DNA of 64,000 bases, from NCBI RefSeq assembly GCF_042684585.1, contig NZ_JBHULS010000002.1, positions 749,616-813,615 on the forward strand, given 5' to 3'. This document shows, piece after piece, positions 42,910 through 52,503 of the stretch (its first letter is position 1; each line of letters opens with the position of its first letter). The translations under genes were made by a program, and so were the position numbers. The stretch comes from Algorimicrobium sediminis. GTDB lineage: Bacteria > Bacteroidota > Bacteroidia > Flavobacteriales > Flavobacteriaceae. Under the pieces are notes generated by a model, which saw only the letters and a program-made list of their open reading frames with translations, ran no database searches and had not been told where the DNA came from.

Positions 42910-43515
42910 TTACATCCAGTAATTAATAAGGATTAACTGTGGTATAAAGCCTATAAATAAGCCTATAACAAGTTCTGGAACGCTGTGAGCTTGCAGGTGT
43001 AATCGAGACGTTGCAATAGCGCCTGTTAACAACGCCATAAAAGCCAAACTACCATTTATATTAATACTAAAGTGAATACTTAAAGCCAAGAAAAACATAA
43101 AAACGCCAGATACAGCCATCATATGTATGCTGGCTTTTATTTGCATGATGGCTAAAATAAAGCAACTTAAGGTAGATACTAAAATACCTAAAAAGAAGAA
43201 GTAAAGCTCTATTATTTCGTTGCTAGGCAGCACCTTTAAAATGATTAGTAAAACGATAATGGCGTTTATAAACAAAGGAATAATACGCTCATTGGTGGTT
43301 TGTAAATATATAGAGCTTGTTTTACCAACAGATTTTAATAACATATAAATTAAAATAGGTAGCAGTATGGTTAATATAAACAACGAAACCACTTTGGCCT
43401 GAATAATATCCAATGGTAAATACCTAGGCGATTTGGTGAAATAAAAAATAACACCTACCAGCGGCATTATAATGGGGTGAAAAATAAACGAAATACTTCG
43501 TAAAATAGCGTTCAT
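42910..43515 (-). CDS. Six-span membrane protein with degenerate PAP2-like motif
   Basis: 201 residues with about six hydrophobic segments. The last part SRLHLQAHSVPELVIGLFIG (about 169-188) resembles motif 3 of PAP2 phosphatases (SRxxLxAHxxxDVxxG) but has Glu where Asp is usual, and the KxxxxxxRP and PSGH motifs are not seen. So phosphatase activity is uncertain. Its ATG overlaps the rpoN stop (TGATG), indicating coupled translation. Confidence 0.75.
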   Translation of the reverse strand: MNAILRSISFIFHPIIMPLVGVIFYFTKSPRYLPLDIIQAKVVSLFILTILLPILIYMLLKSVGKTSSIYLQTTNERIIPLFINAIIVLLIILKVLPSNEIIELYFFFLGILVSTLSCFILAIMQIKASIHMMAVSGVFMFFLALSIHFSININGSLAFMALLTGAIATSRLHLQAHSVPELVIGLFIGFIPQLILINYWM

Positions 43516-44975
43516 CAGATTTTTTTTCGTAAACGGGCCACAGGGATGTCAAGCTGCTCGCGGTATTTAGCAACGGTGCGCCGTGCTATGGGGTAGCCCT
43601 TCTCTTTTAATATTTTAGCCAGCGCATCATCGGTTAAGGGCTTTCGTTTGTTTTCTTCTTCTATAACGGTTTCCAGTATTTTTTTTATTTCGCGGGTAGA
43701 CACCTCTTCGCCTTGGTCGTTTGTCATAGATTCCGAGAAAAATTCCTTTATTAACTTGGTGCCATACGGTGTGTCCACATATTTGCTGTTTGCCACGCGG
43801 GACACGGTAGAAACGTCCATATTAATTTCGTCGGCAATATCTTTTAAAATCATGGGGCGTAGTTTGCGTTCATCGCCAGTAAGGAAATAGTCTTTTTGGT
43901 AGTGCATAATGGCGTTCATGGTTACAAACAAGGTTTGTTGGCGTTGCCTAATGGCTTCTATAAACCATTTAGCAGCATCTAGCTTTTGCTTTATAAACTG
44001 AACAGCCTCTTTTTGCGATTTAGATTTTTCTTTACTTTCCTTATACCCTTTCATCATGTTGCTATACTCGCGCGATACGTGAAGCTCTGGAGCATTCCGG
44101 CCGTTTAGGGTTAGTTCTAACTCGCCGTCCACAATACGGATAGCAAAATCTGGAACAATATGTTCTACAATTCGGTTGTTTCCGGCGTAGGAGCCGCCTG
44201 GTTTTGGATTTAAATGTTCAATAACCTGAATAGCATCTTTTAGTTGAATTTCGGTAATATCGAACTTTTGTATTAGCTTTTTGTAATGTTTTTTGGTAAA
44301 CTGTTCAAAAGCATGGTCTATAATATTAATGGCTAGTTCTACATCTGGATTTTTTTGCTTGCGGTGTAATTGGATACTCAAACACTCTTGCAAATTACGA
44401 GCCCCAACACCTGCAGGGTCTAACTGATGAACAATTTTTAAAACTTGTTTTATTGTTTCTTCGGTGGTATATACATTTTGTGTAAAGGCTAAATCGTCCA
44501 TGATGTCTGCCAATTCTCTTCGTATGTATCCACTTTCGTCTACACTACCTACCAAAAATTCGGCAATGTCGCGTTCTTCGTCATTTAAACGAAAGGTATT
44601 TAATTGGTTTTTTAAATGCTGGGTAAAGGATGTTCCCGCTGCATACGGTATGGATTTATCCTCGTCATCGGCGCTGTAATTGTTGGCTTGTGTTCTGTAA
44701 TCGGGAACGTCGTCATCACTTAAATAATCGTCAACATTTATGTCGTCTGCATTAATGGTTTCGTTATCCTCGTAGGTATCTTGGCTATTATCAAAGTCGT
44801 CCTCAAAGGGATCGTCCAGAGATTCTTTACCACTTTCAAGCGCTGGATTTTCTTCTAGTTCTTGTTTTAGGCGTTGCTCAAAAGCTTGCGTAGGCAGCTG
44901 TATCAATTTCATTAATTGAATTTGCTGTGGAGATAGCTTTTGTGATAATTTGAATTGTAAAAATTGCTTAAGCAT
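43515..44975 (-). CDS. rpoN: RNA polymerase sigma-54 factor
   Basis: 486 residues. Region I Gln/Leu-rich start (FLQFKLSQKLSPQQIQLMKLIQLPTQAFEQRL) binds activators; region II is acidic (DDPFEDDFDNSQDTYEDNE, about 58-76); core-binding and helix-turn-helix regions follow; the RpoN box ARRTVAKYRE (about 463-472) is intact near the C-terminus. It directs transcription from -24/-12 promoters with an AAA+ activator. No such promoter was noticed in this window. Coupled to the membrane protein gene downstream. Confidence 0.96.
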   Translation of the reverse strand: MLKQFLQFKLSQKLSPQQIQLMKLIQLPTQAFEQRLKQELEENPALESGKESLDDPFEDDFDNSQDTYEDNETINADDINVDDYLSDDDVPDYRTQANNYSADDEDKSIPYAAGTSFTQHLKNQLNTFRLNDEERDIAEFLVGSVDESGYIRRELADIMDDLAFTQNVYTTEETIKQVLKIVHQLDPAGVGARNLQECLSIQLHRKQKNPDVELAINIIDHAFEQFTKKHYKKLIQKFDITEIQLKDAIQVIEHLNPKPGGSYAGNNRIVEHIVPDFAIRIVDGELELTLNGRNAPELHVSREYSNMMKGYKESKEKSKSQKEAVQFIKQKLDAAKWFIEAIRQRQQTLFVTMNAIMHYQKDYFLTGDERKLRPMILKDIADEINMDVSTVSRVANSKYVDTPYGTKLIKEFFSESMTNDQGEEVSTREIKKILETVIEEENKRKPLTDDALAKILKEKGYPIARRTVAKYREQLDIPVARLRKKI

Positions 44976-45005
44976 GCCAGTGTTTTCGGTTTGTATAAAA
45001 ATAAA

Positions 45006-45043
45006 AAAAACAATCTACTTTACGGCGTAACGCAGATTGTTTT
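45006..45043 (-). terminator. Intrinsic terminator of asnS
   Basis: AAACAATCT / AGATTGTTT stem with a 17-nt loop that has its own short pairing. The minus strand ends in a long T-run. Confidence 0.8.
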
Positions 45044-45082
45044 ATAAAATTATTTTAGCTTATTGGGTGGTGTTGATGGGGT

Positions 45083-46516
45083 TTAAAACTCGGCATTTTG
45101 AGGTGTTCTTGGGAACGGAATTACGTCGCGAATATTGCTCATACCTGTTGCAAACATTACCAAACGCTCAAAACCTAAACCAAAACCAGAGTGTACGGCG
45201 GTTCCGTATTTACGTAAATCTAGGTACCACCAAAGTTCTTTTTCGTCTATGTTTAAGGCTTTCATTTTTTCTTTTAGAACGTCTAAGCGCTCTTCACGTT
45301 GCGAGCCACCAACCATTTCGCCAATACCAGGAAATAGGATATCCATAGCGCGAACGGTTTTTCCATCTTCATTTAAACGCATGTAGAAGGCTTTAATATT
45401 TGCGGGATAATCGAACAAAATAACAGGACATTTAAAATGTTTTTCTACTAAAAAGCGTTCGTGTTCACTTTGTAAATCGGCGCCCCATTCTTCAATAATA
45501 TATTTGAATTTCTTTTTCTTGTTAGGCTTACTATTTTTAAGAATATCTATAGCTTCTGTGTAGCTAACACGCTTAAAATTATTGTCTACCACAAATGTAA
45601 TTTTCTCAAGTAAGGACATGTCGGAACGCTCGGCTTGTGGTTTTGTTTTTTCTTCGTCAAGTAACCGTTGGTTTAAAAACTCTAAATCTTCTTTGTTGTG
45701 TTCTAAAACATAACGTAAAACAGATTTCATAAAATCCTCGGCTAAATCCATATTACCTGCTAGGTCCATAAAAGCAACCTCGGGTTCAATCATCCAAAAC
45801 TCGGCTAAATGCCGCGAGGTGTTCGAATTTTCTGCCCTAAAAGTTGGGCCAAAAGTGTACACTTTACCTAACGACATGGCGTAGGTTTCTGCCTCTAACT
45901 GGCCAGAAACCGTAAGGTTGGTTTCTTTTCCAAAAAAATCCTCCGAAAAATTTACGTCGCCATTTTCTGTTAACGGTGGATTTTTAGGGTCTAAATTGGT
46001 AACGCGAAACATTTCGCCAGCACCTTCGGCATCGCTACCTGTAATGATAGGTGTGTGCATGTAGTAAAACCCGTTTTCGTTAAAATACTTATGTATGGCA
46101 AACGATAACGCCGAGCGCAAACGCATTACTGCCCCAAAGGTATTTGTGCGGGTGCGTAAATGAGCGTTTTCTCTTAAAAACTCGAATGAGTGCTTTTTAG
46201 GTTGAATAGGATAGGTTTCCGGATCGGAATCGCCCAGTACCTCTATACCGGTTACTTGAACTTCCAATTGTTGGCCTTGTCCTTGGCTTTCCGTAAGTTC
46301 GCCTGTAATGGCTAAAGCAGCGCCAGTTGTTATACGCTTAAGTAAGTTGGGATCAGTTTCTTCAAAATTAACAACACACTGAATATTATGTAAAGTTGAG
46401 CCATCGTTTAAAGCAATAAATCGTTTAGAACGAAAACTTCTTACCCATCCTTTAATGGTTACCTCCTGAAGTGTTTGTCCTTTTTTTAATAATTGGGCAA
46501 CTGTATGCATGGTCAT
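45083..46516 (-). CDS. asnS: Asparaginyl-tRNA synthetase
   Basis: Class II synthetase charging tRNA-Asn, 477 residues. OB-fold N-terminal domain (about 1-110), motif 2 FRAENSNTSRHLAEFWMIEPEVAF (about 230-253), motif 3 GFGLGFERLVMFATGM (about 445-460) and C-terminal IRDVIPFPRTPQNAEF. The presence of this gene together with a bacterial aspS argues for direct Asn-tRNA synthesis. A second ATG two codons in (46510) is an equally possible start. Confidence 0.97.
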   Translation of the reverse strand: MTMHTVAQLLKKGQTLQEVTIKGWVRSFRSKRFIALNDGSTLHNIQCVVNFEETDPNLLKRITTGAALAITGELTESQGQGQQLEVQVTGIEVLGDSDPETYPIQPKKHSFEFLRENAHLRTRTNTFGAVMRLRSALSFAIHKYFNENGFYYMHTPIITGSDAEGAGEMFRVTNLDPKNPPLTENGDVNFSEDFFGKETNLTVSGQLEAETYAMSLGKVYTFGPTFRAENSNTSRHLAEFWMIEPEVAFMDLAGNMDLAEDFMKSVLRYVLEHNKEDLEFLNQRLLDEEKTKPQAERSDMSLLEKITFVVDNNFKRVSYTEAIDILKNSKPNKKKKFKYIIEEWGADLQSEHERFLVEKHFKCPVILFDYPANIKAFYMRLNEDGKTVRAMDILFPGIGEMVGGSQREERLDVLKEKMKALNIDEKELWWYLDLRKYGTAVHSGFGLGFERLVMFATGMSNIRDVIPFPRTPQNAEF

Positions 46517-46587
46517 GTTATAAAAATTTGTAGTTACAAAGGTAATAGTTTAAGGCAGATATAAAGGCACCAAATTACTGCAATACT

Positions 46588-49014
46588 TTATTTAGTAGGG
46601 GTATTGTGGTTGGTTAGGTTATTATCTGGTTCCTCATCATCTTCCTCTGGAATTATATTAATACTTGGTTCTTTTAATACTTCTTTGTTAGCAATGTTGC
46701 GCTCTAAAGATAATAGTAAAGAAGGCAACAATAGTAGGTTGGACAGCATGGCAAATAAAAGGGTAGCAGATACCAAAGCGCCTAGTGCTACGGTGCCGCC
46801 AAAGCTAGATATTGTAAATACGGAGAAACCAAAAAACAACACAATAGATGTGTAAAACATACTTACACCGGTTTCCCGTAATGCTGCGTAAACAGATTTT
46901 CTAATTTTCCAATGATTGGCTTGCAGCTCCTGCCTGTATTTAGCTAAAAAGTGAATGGTATCATCCACAGAAATACCAAAAGCTATGCTAAACACTAAAA
47001 TGGTTGATGGCTTAATAGGAACGCCTAAATAGCCCATTAAACCAGCCGTAATAAGTAAGGGTAGCAGGTTTGGAATAAGAGATACAATTATCATTTTAAA
47101 AGACCTAAACATGTAGGCCATAAATAAGGAAATAAGTAAAATGGCAAGCGATAAGGATATGGCTAAATTTTTTACTAAATACTTGGTCCCTTTCTGGAAT
47201 ACTAATGCTTTACCCGTAATGGTAACATGGTATTTATCTGCAGGAAATGTTTTGTTTATTTCCGATTGTAAATCTTCTTCAATACGTTCCATTTTATCGG
47301 TGCCTACATCCTTCATAAAGGTGGTAATGCGCGCATACTGGCCGGTGCTGTCCACAAAACTCTTCAGTAAATCCACATCGGAAGCGGAGTTTTTAATGTA
47401 CGACGAAATAAATAAATTTTCCTGACTTGTTGGTAACTGGTAGTATTTTGGGTTTCCGTTTGTATAGGCTTGTTTTGCGTATTTTGCTAAACCTACTATG
47501 GAAATGGGCTTGGAAAGCTCGGGTGTTTCTAGTATTAGCTGCTCCAGTTCGTCCATACGTTTTAGAGTTGCTAATTTGGTAGCCCCTTTTTTACGTTTGG
47601 TATCTATTAAAATTTCTAAAGGCATGATGCCATTAAATTCTTCTTCAAAAAAGCGGATGTCGCCAAAAAACTCGGCTTCTTTAGACATGTCTTCAATAAG
47701 GCTGCCAGAAATTTTTATTTGGTATATACCTATCATACTGGCAATTAAAAGAATAATTGCCGAAATATATATAGTTATGCGGCGTTCCTTTACCATACGT
47801 TCCATCCAGTTTACAAAACCACCAATCCAGCGTTTGTTTAAATGTTCAAGGTGCCGTTCTTTTGGGTAAGGTAAAAAGGTGTAGATAATAGGAATAATAA
47901 ATAGGCAAAGAATAAAAATGGCTAAAATGCTTAACGAGGCCACAATACCAAATTCTTTGAGCAGGGTACTTTCGGTTAAAATAAAAGTAGCAAAACCAGA
48001 AGCTGTGGTAACATTAGTCATTAAGGTGGCGTTACCCACTTTGGTAATAACACGTTGTAAGGAGCGTACCTTGTTGCCGTGTAATTTTACTTCGTGTTGG
48101 TATTTGTTAATTAGAAAAATACAGTTAGGAATACCAATAACAATAATTAAAGGCGGAATTAGAGCCGTTAACACGGTAATTTCGTAGTTAAGGAGTCCAA
48201 TAATACCAAAGGTCCACATAACACCCAAACAAACCACAAACATGGATATTAGTGTAGCGCGCACCGATCGGAAAAATAAAAAGAAAATTAATGAGGTTAC
48301 AGCTAAAGCACCAGCTATAAAAATACCAATTTCGTCTACAATGTTTTGCGCGTTTAAGGTCCTAACGTAAGGCATACCGGAAACCCGAACGTTAATATTG
48401 GTATCCTTTTCGAATTGGGCTATAAGTGGTATTAAATCGTCAAAAACAAAATCTTTTCGGGCGGCCGTATTTACAATAGCCTTGTTCATGTAAATGGCTG
48501 TTCTAACAGTTTTGGTGTTTTTGTTAAACAGGAAATTATCGTAAAAAGGGTACTGATTAAACAGCTCGTCTTGAAGCTTATTAAGTTGGTCCATGGAGCT
48601 AATGGAATCTGCTATAAAAGGTTCCAATACAAAACGCTCGTTGGTTTCGTCTTTAACTAGTTTTTGCAGGTCGTTTAGTGATATTACAGCATCTACAGCA
48701 CTGAAGGCTTTAAAACGGTTGGATAGGTTGTTCCAAGCGTTCATGTGTTCTACGGTAAATAAGGTGCTATCTTTTACACCTAAAACAATTAAGTTGCCTT
48801 CTTCCCCAAAAATGTCGAGGAAATTTTGGTAAACTAAATTTACAGGATGGTCGTCTGGTAGTAAATTTGCTTCGGTGTAGGTAAATCGCATATTTTTCCA
48901 TTGCAGACTAAAAAATATGGTTATGGCAAAAATGCTAATCAGAATGGCAATTTTGTTACGCAAAATAAGTCGTGCAACAACATCCCAAAATCCTTTTGTA
49001 AGTAATTTAAACAT
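46588..49014 (-). CDS. MMPL/RND-superfamily membrane exporter
   Basis: 808 residues in two similar halves, each one membrane helix, a large periplasmic domain and five further helices. In the second half FGISVDDTIHFLAKYRQEL carries the acidic proton-relay pair; in the first, the matching region reads IGIPNCIFLINKYQHEV and lacks the acidic residues. The family includes lipid and hopanoid exporters; the substrate is unknown. The C-terminus is acidic and soluble (EEDDEEPDNN). Possibly in one unit with the barrel protein upstream (59 bp gap). Confidence 0.9.
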   Translation of the reverse strand: MFKLLTKGFWDVVARLILRNKIAILISIFAITIFFSLQWKNMRFTYTEANLLPDDHPVNLVYQNFLDIFGEEGNLIVLGVKDSTLFTVEHMNAWNNLSNRFKAFSAVDAVISLNDLQKLVKDETNERFVLEPFIADSISSMDQLNKLQDELFNQYPFYDNFLFNKNTKTVRTAIYMNKAIVNTAARKDFVFDDLIPLIAQFEKDTNINVRVSGMPYVRTLNAQNIVDEIGIFIAGALAVTSLIFFLFFRSVRATLISMFVVCLGVMWTFGIIGLLNYEITVLTALIPPLIIVIGIPNCIFLINKYQHEVKLHGNKVRSLQRVITKVGNATLMTNVTTASGFATFILTESTLLKEFGIVASLSILAIFILCLFIIPIIYTFLPYPKERHLEHLNKRWIGGFVNWMERMVKERRITIYISAIILLIASMIGIYQIKISGSLIEDMSKEAEFFGDIRFFEEEFNGIMPLEILIDTKRKKGATKLATLKRMDELEQLILETPELSKPISIVGLAKYAKQAYTNGNPKYYQLPTSQENLFISSYIKNSASDVDLLKSFVDSTGQYARITTFMKDVGTDKMERIEEDLQSEINKTFPADKYHVTITGKALVFQKGTKYLVKNLAISLSLAILLISLFMAYMFRSFKMIIVSLIPNLLPLLITAGLMGYLGVPIKPSTILVFSIAFGISVDDTIHFLAKYRQELQANHWKIRKSVYAALRETGVSMFYTSIVLFFGFSVFTISSFGGTVALGALVSATLLFAMLSNLLLLPSLLLSLERNIANKEVLKEPSINIIPEEDDEEPDNNLTNHNTPTK

Positions 49015-49073
49015 AGTTATTTTAAAACAGCCGCAAAGTTAAGGAAAAGCAACCTATTACGGGCGGGATTGCT

Positions 49074-50351
49074 TTATAATGTGAGGTTAAAAGTAAATTT
49101 TACGGCAATATTATCGCCAAATTCTGGTAAATGGTAACCACCATAGCGGTAGGTTCCGCTTAAACCAAAGCCAAAAAGAATTTTATTTATTTCGAAACCG
49201 GACTCTGTATAACCTTTGTTTAGCGTTCCAAATTGTATGCCTTGGTGTTTATGAATATGGCTCATGTTACCAATAGCAAATCGGGAAATAAGGACTAATT
49301 GGGGTTTAAACCGGGCGGCAATGTTAAAGGGTTTAAAATAGTGGCGCCATTGTAGGGTAACAAACCTATCGGAAAAAAATTCGTTAAAATACATAGTTTC
49401 AAAGCTATCTATTCCGGCCACAGAAAACCGTTGTAAAATGGTTTCTTTATTAATATTGTTTGGGTAGGCGTGGTATAAATGCGACAAAGGCGCGTTTCCG
49501 GCAGCTAAACCAGAGGTTACTATAAAACGGCTATAGGCTTGCGATGGCAAGTGTATTTCGTATAGGGTACGAAAGTCTATTTTAGTAAAATTTAATTCAC
49601 TTTTAAAAATACCGGCTGCTGCTTGTGTGAGTTGTACTGAAAATTTAGGGTAACCTACCGTGGTTTCTTTTAATCGGTTTTTTACGAGCGTATACGTACT
49701 AAAGGGGTTAAATTGAGCCGACAATACAACTTTACTTAAATTAAATTCGGTGTAACTAGTGCCGTTGTGAATGTACTGGTAGGTGTAAGTAGGGTTTACA
49801 TTGCTAACAGATAATTGAAGTTCGGTAAGTACTTGGGGCGCAAGTTCGTGGGTTACGGATATGGATTGTTCAATATACTTATAAAACAAATCGATGTTTA
49901 AGAGCCGTGGTTCAAAAAAACTAAAAAAGCGTTTATCGGTTAAAAATTTAGAGCTACCTGTTTCTTGTAAATCATCGGTGTAGTAAAGGTTTAGCCACGT
50001 TTTGTTATTTTTGGTTAAACGCAAACTACCGCCTACACCATATTTAAAGCGGTTGTCGCGGAAGCCGTAGGCTACGTAGCTGTTTATGCGAAATACTTTT
50101 GATAGGTTATTATTGGTAAGTCCGCCAAATCCATTCCGCAAACCTTCGTATTGGTTGTATTTTATTAGGTAGCGTAAATCAATATCAAAATACTTGGTAG
50201 GTATAAAACCATTACCAAGCTTTTGAAGGAACTCACGTTTTTTTATGGAGTCCTGTTTTACGGCTATCGGATCTTGGTTTATAGCGGGAGCTTGCCCATG
50301 CGTATGCAGAACGAATAGGAAACATAAAACAGCTATAAGGTAGTTCCACAT
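49074..50351 (-). CDS. DUF5686-like outer-membrane barrel, short form
   Basis: 425 residues with signal peptide (1-19, ending THGQ). The segment YFDIDLRYLIKYNQYEGLRNGFGGLTNNNLSKVFRINSYVAYGFRDNRFKYGVGG resembles the barrel part of DUF5686 proteins, which usually carry an N-terminal carboxypeptidase-like repeat and are about 800 residues. That N-terminal half is missing here, so this is a short form. It ends VKFTFNLTL. Role unknown; upstream of the MMPL gene on the same strand. Confidence 0.7.
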   Translation of the reverse strand: MWNYLIAVLCFLFVLHTHGQAPAINQDPIAVKQDSIKKREFLQKLGNGFIPTKYFDIDLRYLIKYNQYEGLRNGFGGLTNNNLSKVFRINSYVAYGFRDNRFKYGVGGSLRLTKNNKTWLNLYYTDDLQETGSSKFLTDKRFFSFFEPRLLNIDLFYKYIEQSISVTHELAPQVLTELQLSVSNVNPTYTYQYIHNGTSYTEFNLSKVVLSAQFNPFSTYTLVKNRLKETTVGYPKFSVQLTQAAAGIFKSELNFTKIDFRTLYEIHLPSQAYSRFIVTSGLAAGNAPLSHLYHAYPNNINKETILQRFSVAGIDSFETMYFNEFFSDRFVTLQWRHYFKPFNIAARFKPQLVLISRFAIGNMSHIHKHQGIQFGTLNKGYTESGFEINKILFGFGLSGTYRYGGYHLPEFGDNIAVKFTFNLTL

Positions 50352-50384
50352 GACAGGCTTGCATGTTACTATTAGTATATATTA

Positions 50385-50414
50385 AAGGGTTTGGTATTGT
50401 TTATACCAAGCCTT
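50385..50414 (-). terminator. Probable terminator hairpin after frr
   Basis: Stem AAGGCTTGGTAT / ATACCAAACCCTT (minus strand, one mismatch) overlapping the frr stop codon. The tail is AT-rich rather than a clean T-run, so confidence is moderate. Confidence 0.4.
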
Positions 50415-50967
50415 AAATAGTCATTATTTCTTTTTCTTTTACCTCTAGTATGCCATCAATTTTCGACACGTAATTATCGGTCATTTTCTGAACATCAGCT
50501 TCAGCGTTTTTCTGCAGATCTTCCGATACCTCTTTTAACTTTTTAATGTCTGTATTGGCATCTTTTCGAGCGCTACGAACACTTACTTTAGCATCTTCAG
50601 ATTCTGCTTTGGCTTGTTTTGCTAGCGTAATTCGGCGTTCTTCGGTTAGCGGTGGTACATTTATAATAATGGTATCGCCATTATTCATGGGGTTAAAGCC
50701 TAAATTGGCATGCATAATACCGCGTTCAATTTCTTGAAGCATATTTTTTTCCCATGGCTGAACTGTTATGGTGCGGCCATCTGGAGTGTTTACATTGGCA
50801 ACTTGGCTTAATGGTGTTTGCGAACCATAATAATCTACCATAACGCTACCCAGCATGGCAGGACTGGCTTTACCGGCTCTAATGTTTGCCAGCTGTTTTT
50901 CTAGATGTTTAATAGCGGCATCCATAGATTCTTTTGCCGTATCTAATATAAATTGAATGTCTTCCAT
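50413..50967 (-). CDS. frr: Ribosome recycling factor
   Basis: 184 residues, the usual RRF length. With EF-G it splits post-termination ribosomes. Conserved core KASPAMLGSVMVDYYGSQTPLSQVANV (about 33-59), PWEKNMLQEIERGI and NGDTIIINVPPLTEERRITLAKQAK (about 95-120) are present. Follows pyrH by 59 bp in the standard pyrH-frr order. Confidence 0.97.
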   Translation of the reverse strand: MEDIQFILDTAKESMDAAIKHLEKQLANIRAGKASPAMLGSVMVDYYGSQTPLSQVANVNTPDGRTITVQPWEKNMLQEIERGIMHANLGFNPMNNGDTIIINVPPLTEERRITLAKQAKAESEDAKVSVRSARKDANTDIKKLKEVSEDLQKNAEADVQKMTDNYVSKIDGILEVKEKEIMTI

Positions 50968-51026
50968 TTGTAAACAAGTATTTAATGATAGGGCGTTTTT
51001 TGCAACGCCGAAATGTAAATGTATGA

Positions 51027-51734
51027 TTATAAATTAACTTTTGTGCCTATATTTTCGCCAGAAACCACTTTTAATAAATTCCCTTTTTTATTCATATCAA
51101 AAACAATAATGGGAAGTTCATTTTCCTGACTTAAGGTAAAAGCGGTTGTATCCATAACTTTTAAACCTTTACGAAGAACATCATCAAAAGTTATGTGGTC
51201 AAATTTTATGGCTTGAGCATCTTTTTCAGGGTCTGCCGTATAAATGCCATCTACGCGTGTGCCTTTTAAAATAACGTCGGCTTCAATTTCTATAGCTCTT
51301 AAAACGGCGGCAGAATCTGTAGTAAAGTATGGGTTTCCTGTGCCGCCTCCAAAAATAACTACCCGTCCTTTTTCTAAATGGCGCATAGCTTTTCGGCGAA
51401 TAAAGGGTTCGGCCACTTCTTCAATATGTATAGCCGACTGTAAGCGTGTTGGGATACCGGCGTTTTCTAAAGCGCTCTGTAATGCTAACCCGTTAATTAC
51501 AGTGGCTAGCATGCCCATATGGTCTCCTTGAACACGATCCATTCCGTTACTGGCACCAGCAACCCCTCTAAAAATATTACCACCACCAATTACAATGGCT
51601 ACTTGAATGCCCTTATCTGTTATTTCTTTTATGTCGTTGGCGTATTCAGATAAGCGTGCCGGATCGATACCATATTGCCGGTTACCCATTAAAGCCTCGC
51701 CTGATAGTTTTAGAAGAATCCTGTTGTATTTCAT
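51027..51734 (-). CDS. pyrH: Uridylate kinase
   Basis: UMP kinase of the amino-acid-kinase fold, 235 residues. Phosphate-binding LLKLSGEALMG (about 6-16), GGGNIFRG (about 50-57), MDRVQGDHMGMLATVINGLAL (about 65-85) and GTGNPYFTTDSAAVLRAIEIEAD (about 129-151) match the bacterial enzyme. Makes UDP for nucleic acids and cell-wall precursors. pyrH-frr would normally follow tsf; here a 4.3-kb opposite-strand island intervenes. Confidence 0.97.
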   Translation of the reverse strand: MKYNRILLKLSGEALMGNRQYGIDPARLSEYANDIKEITDKGIQVAIVIGGGNIFRGVAGASNGMDRVQGDHMGMLATVINGLALQSALENAGIPTRLQSAIHIEEVAEPFIRRKAMRHLEKGRVVIFGGGTGNPYFTTDSAAVLRAIEIEADVILKGTRVDGIYTADPEKDAQAIKFDHITFDDVLRKGLKVMDTTAFTLSQENELPIIVFDMNKKGNLLKVVSGENIGTKVNL

Positions 51735-51999
51735 GTGATAATTTAAATATATAAAATTCCCCGGTTTGTTAGGAATAAAGCGTTGTGCAAAGCTACATAA
51801 TTTTTTTATTTTTTAAATTTTTATACCGTGGGATTTACAATAAGTAAGAACATCTTTAAAGCAATAGTAGTATGCCTAAAATTTATGCCTCATTTTTAAG
51901 TTTTGCCCTGAAAATGGCCAAAATTACGGGAAAACCGTAATGTATATGAAAGGTTTTCGATGAACGGCATAAATTGAATTAAAATCCTTGCCAGAATCG

Positions 52000-52018
52000 T
52001 TTTTTTTTTTTTTTTTTT
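52000..52018. repeat. Homopolymer run of 19 T
   Basis: Uninterrupted T tract in non-coding DNA, much the longest homopolymer noticed in the window. Such tracts slip in replication and can alter promoter spacing; they also cause sequencing errors. Confidence 0.85.
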
Positions 52019-52155
52019 ATAACTTTGAGTGTGTCATTAAAATAACGCATTTTTTATTCAGTTATAATGGTGGTTTTTTTGATATGATTGTAACCTAAAT
52101 GAGCGCTAATTTTTAGGGGCAATATGATTAAACTGAAAACTTTTTATTTAAACCT

Positions 52156-52183
52156 GCCAGCTGTTAATATTATTAATACTGGC
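52156..52183. repeat. Hairpin in the pseudogene-island flank
   Basis: GCCAG / CTGGC outer pairs enclose TTAATA-T-TATTAA. It could be a terminator-like hairpin or a DNA binding site; no T-run follows directly. Confidence 0.45.
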
Positions 52184-52257
52184 TTAAAACTTACATATTA
52201 CTAAAATTTTTAAAACAACAATTTTATCAACGGTTTTCCTTTTCGGGAGTAACTGCC

Positions 52258-52407
52258 ATGTCTGATTCAAGTAAGTTGGAATCGACAGAACGGACCCAAA
52301 AGTTGCAAAAGAAAATACCGTGTTCAACGGTTTTTACTGTTTGTGATGTTGCTTTTCCTCATGATTACAACCACTTTAATACCTGTATGAGTAATAATGG
52401 TTGCTAA
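52258..52407 (+). CDS. Possible 49-residue peptide with four C-terminal cysteines
   Basis: Frame starting MSDSSKLESTERTQKLQKK, polar and charged, then a C-terminal half with Cys, Ser and Thr (PCSTVFTVC...NTCMSNNGC). The leader/core contrast is like a peptide natural-product precursor, but no modification enzyme is nearby. GGGAG lies 11 bp before the ATG. A long inverted repeat follows 12 bp after the stop. It may be chance; reported because the surroundings are otherwise unexplained. Confidence 0.25.
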   Translation: MSDSSKLESTERTQKLQKKIPCSTVFTVCDVAFPHDYNHFNTCMSNNGC

Positions 52408-52418
52408 TTGACTATATT

Positions 52419-52503
52419 AGGTCTTTGTTTACGGCTAAAAGGTTAATTTAATTTTTTGTTAACTCCATAGCCAAAATAGTTTTATTTAAATAAACAAAGA
52501 CCT
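52419..52503. repeat. Nested inverted repeat (potential long RNA hairpin)
   Basis: Outer arms AGGTCTTTGTTTA (52419-52431) and TAAACAAAGACCT (52491-52503) are perfect 13-bp complements. Inside are two further nested pairs, GGCTA/TAGCC (52433-52437, 52468-52472) and GTTAA/TTAAC (52442-52446, 52459-52463). T-rich sequence follows. Could be a terminator, a leader structure of the GLPGLI gene or a mobile-element relic. Confidence 0.55.
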
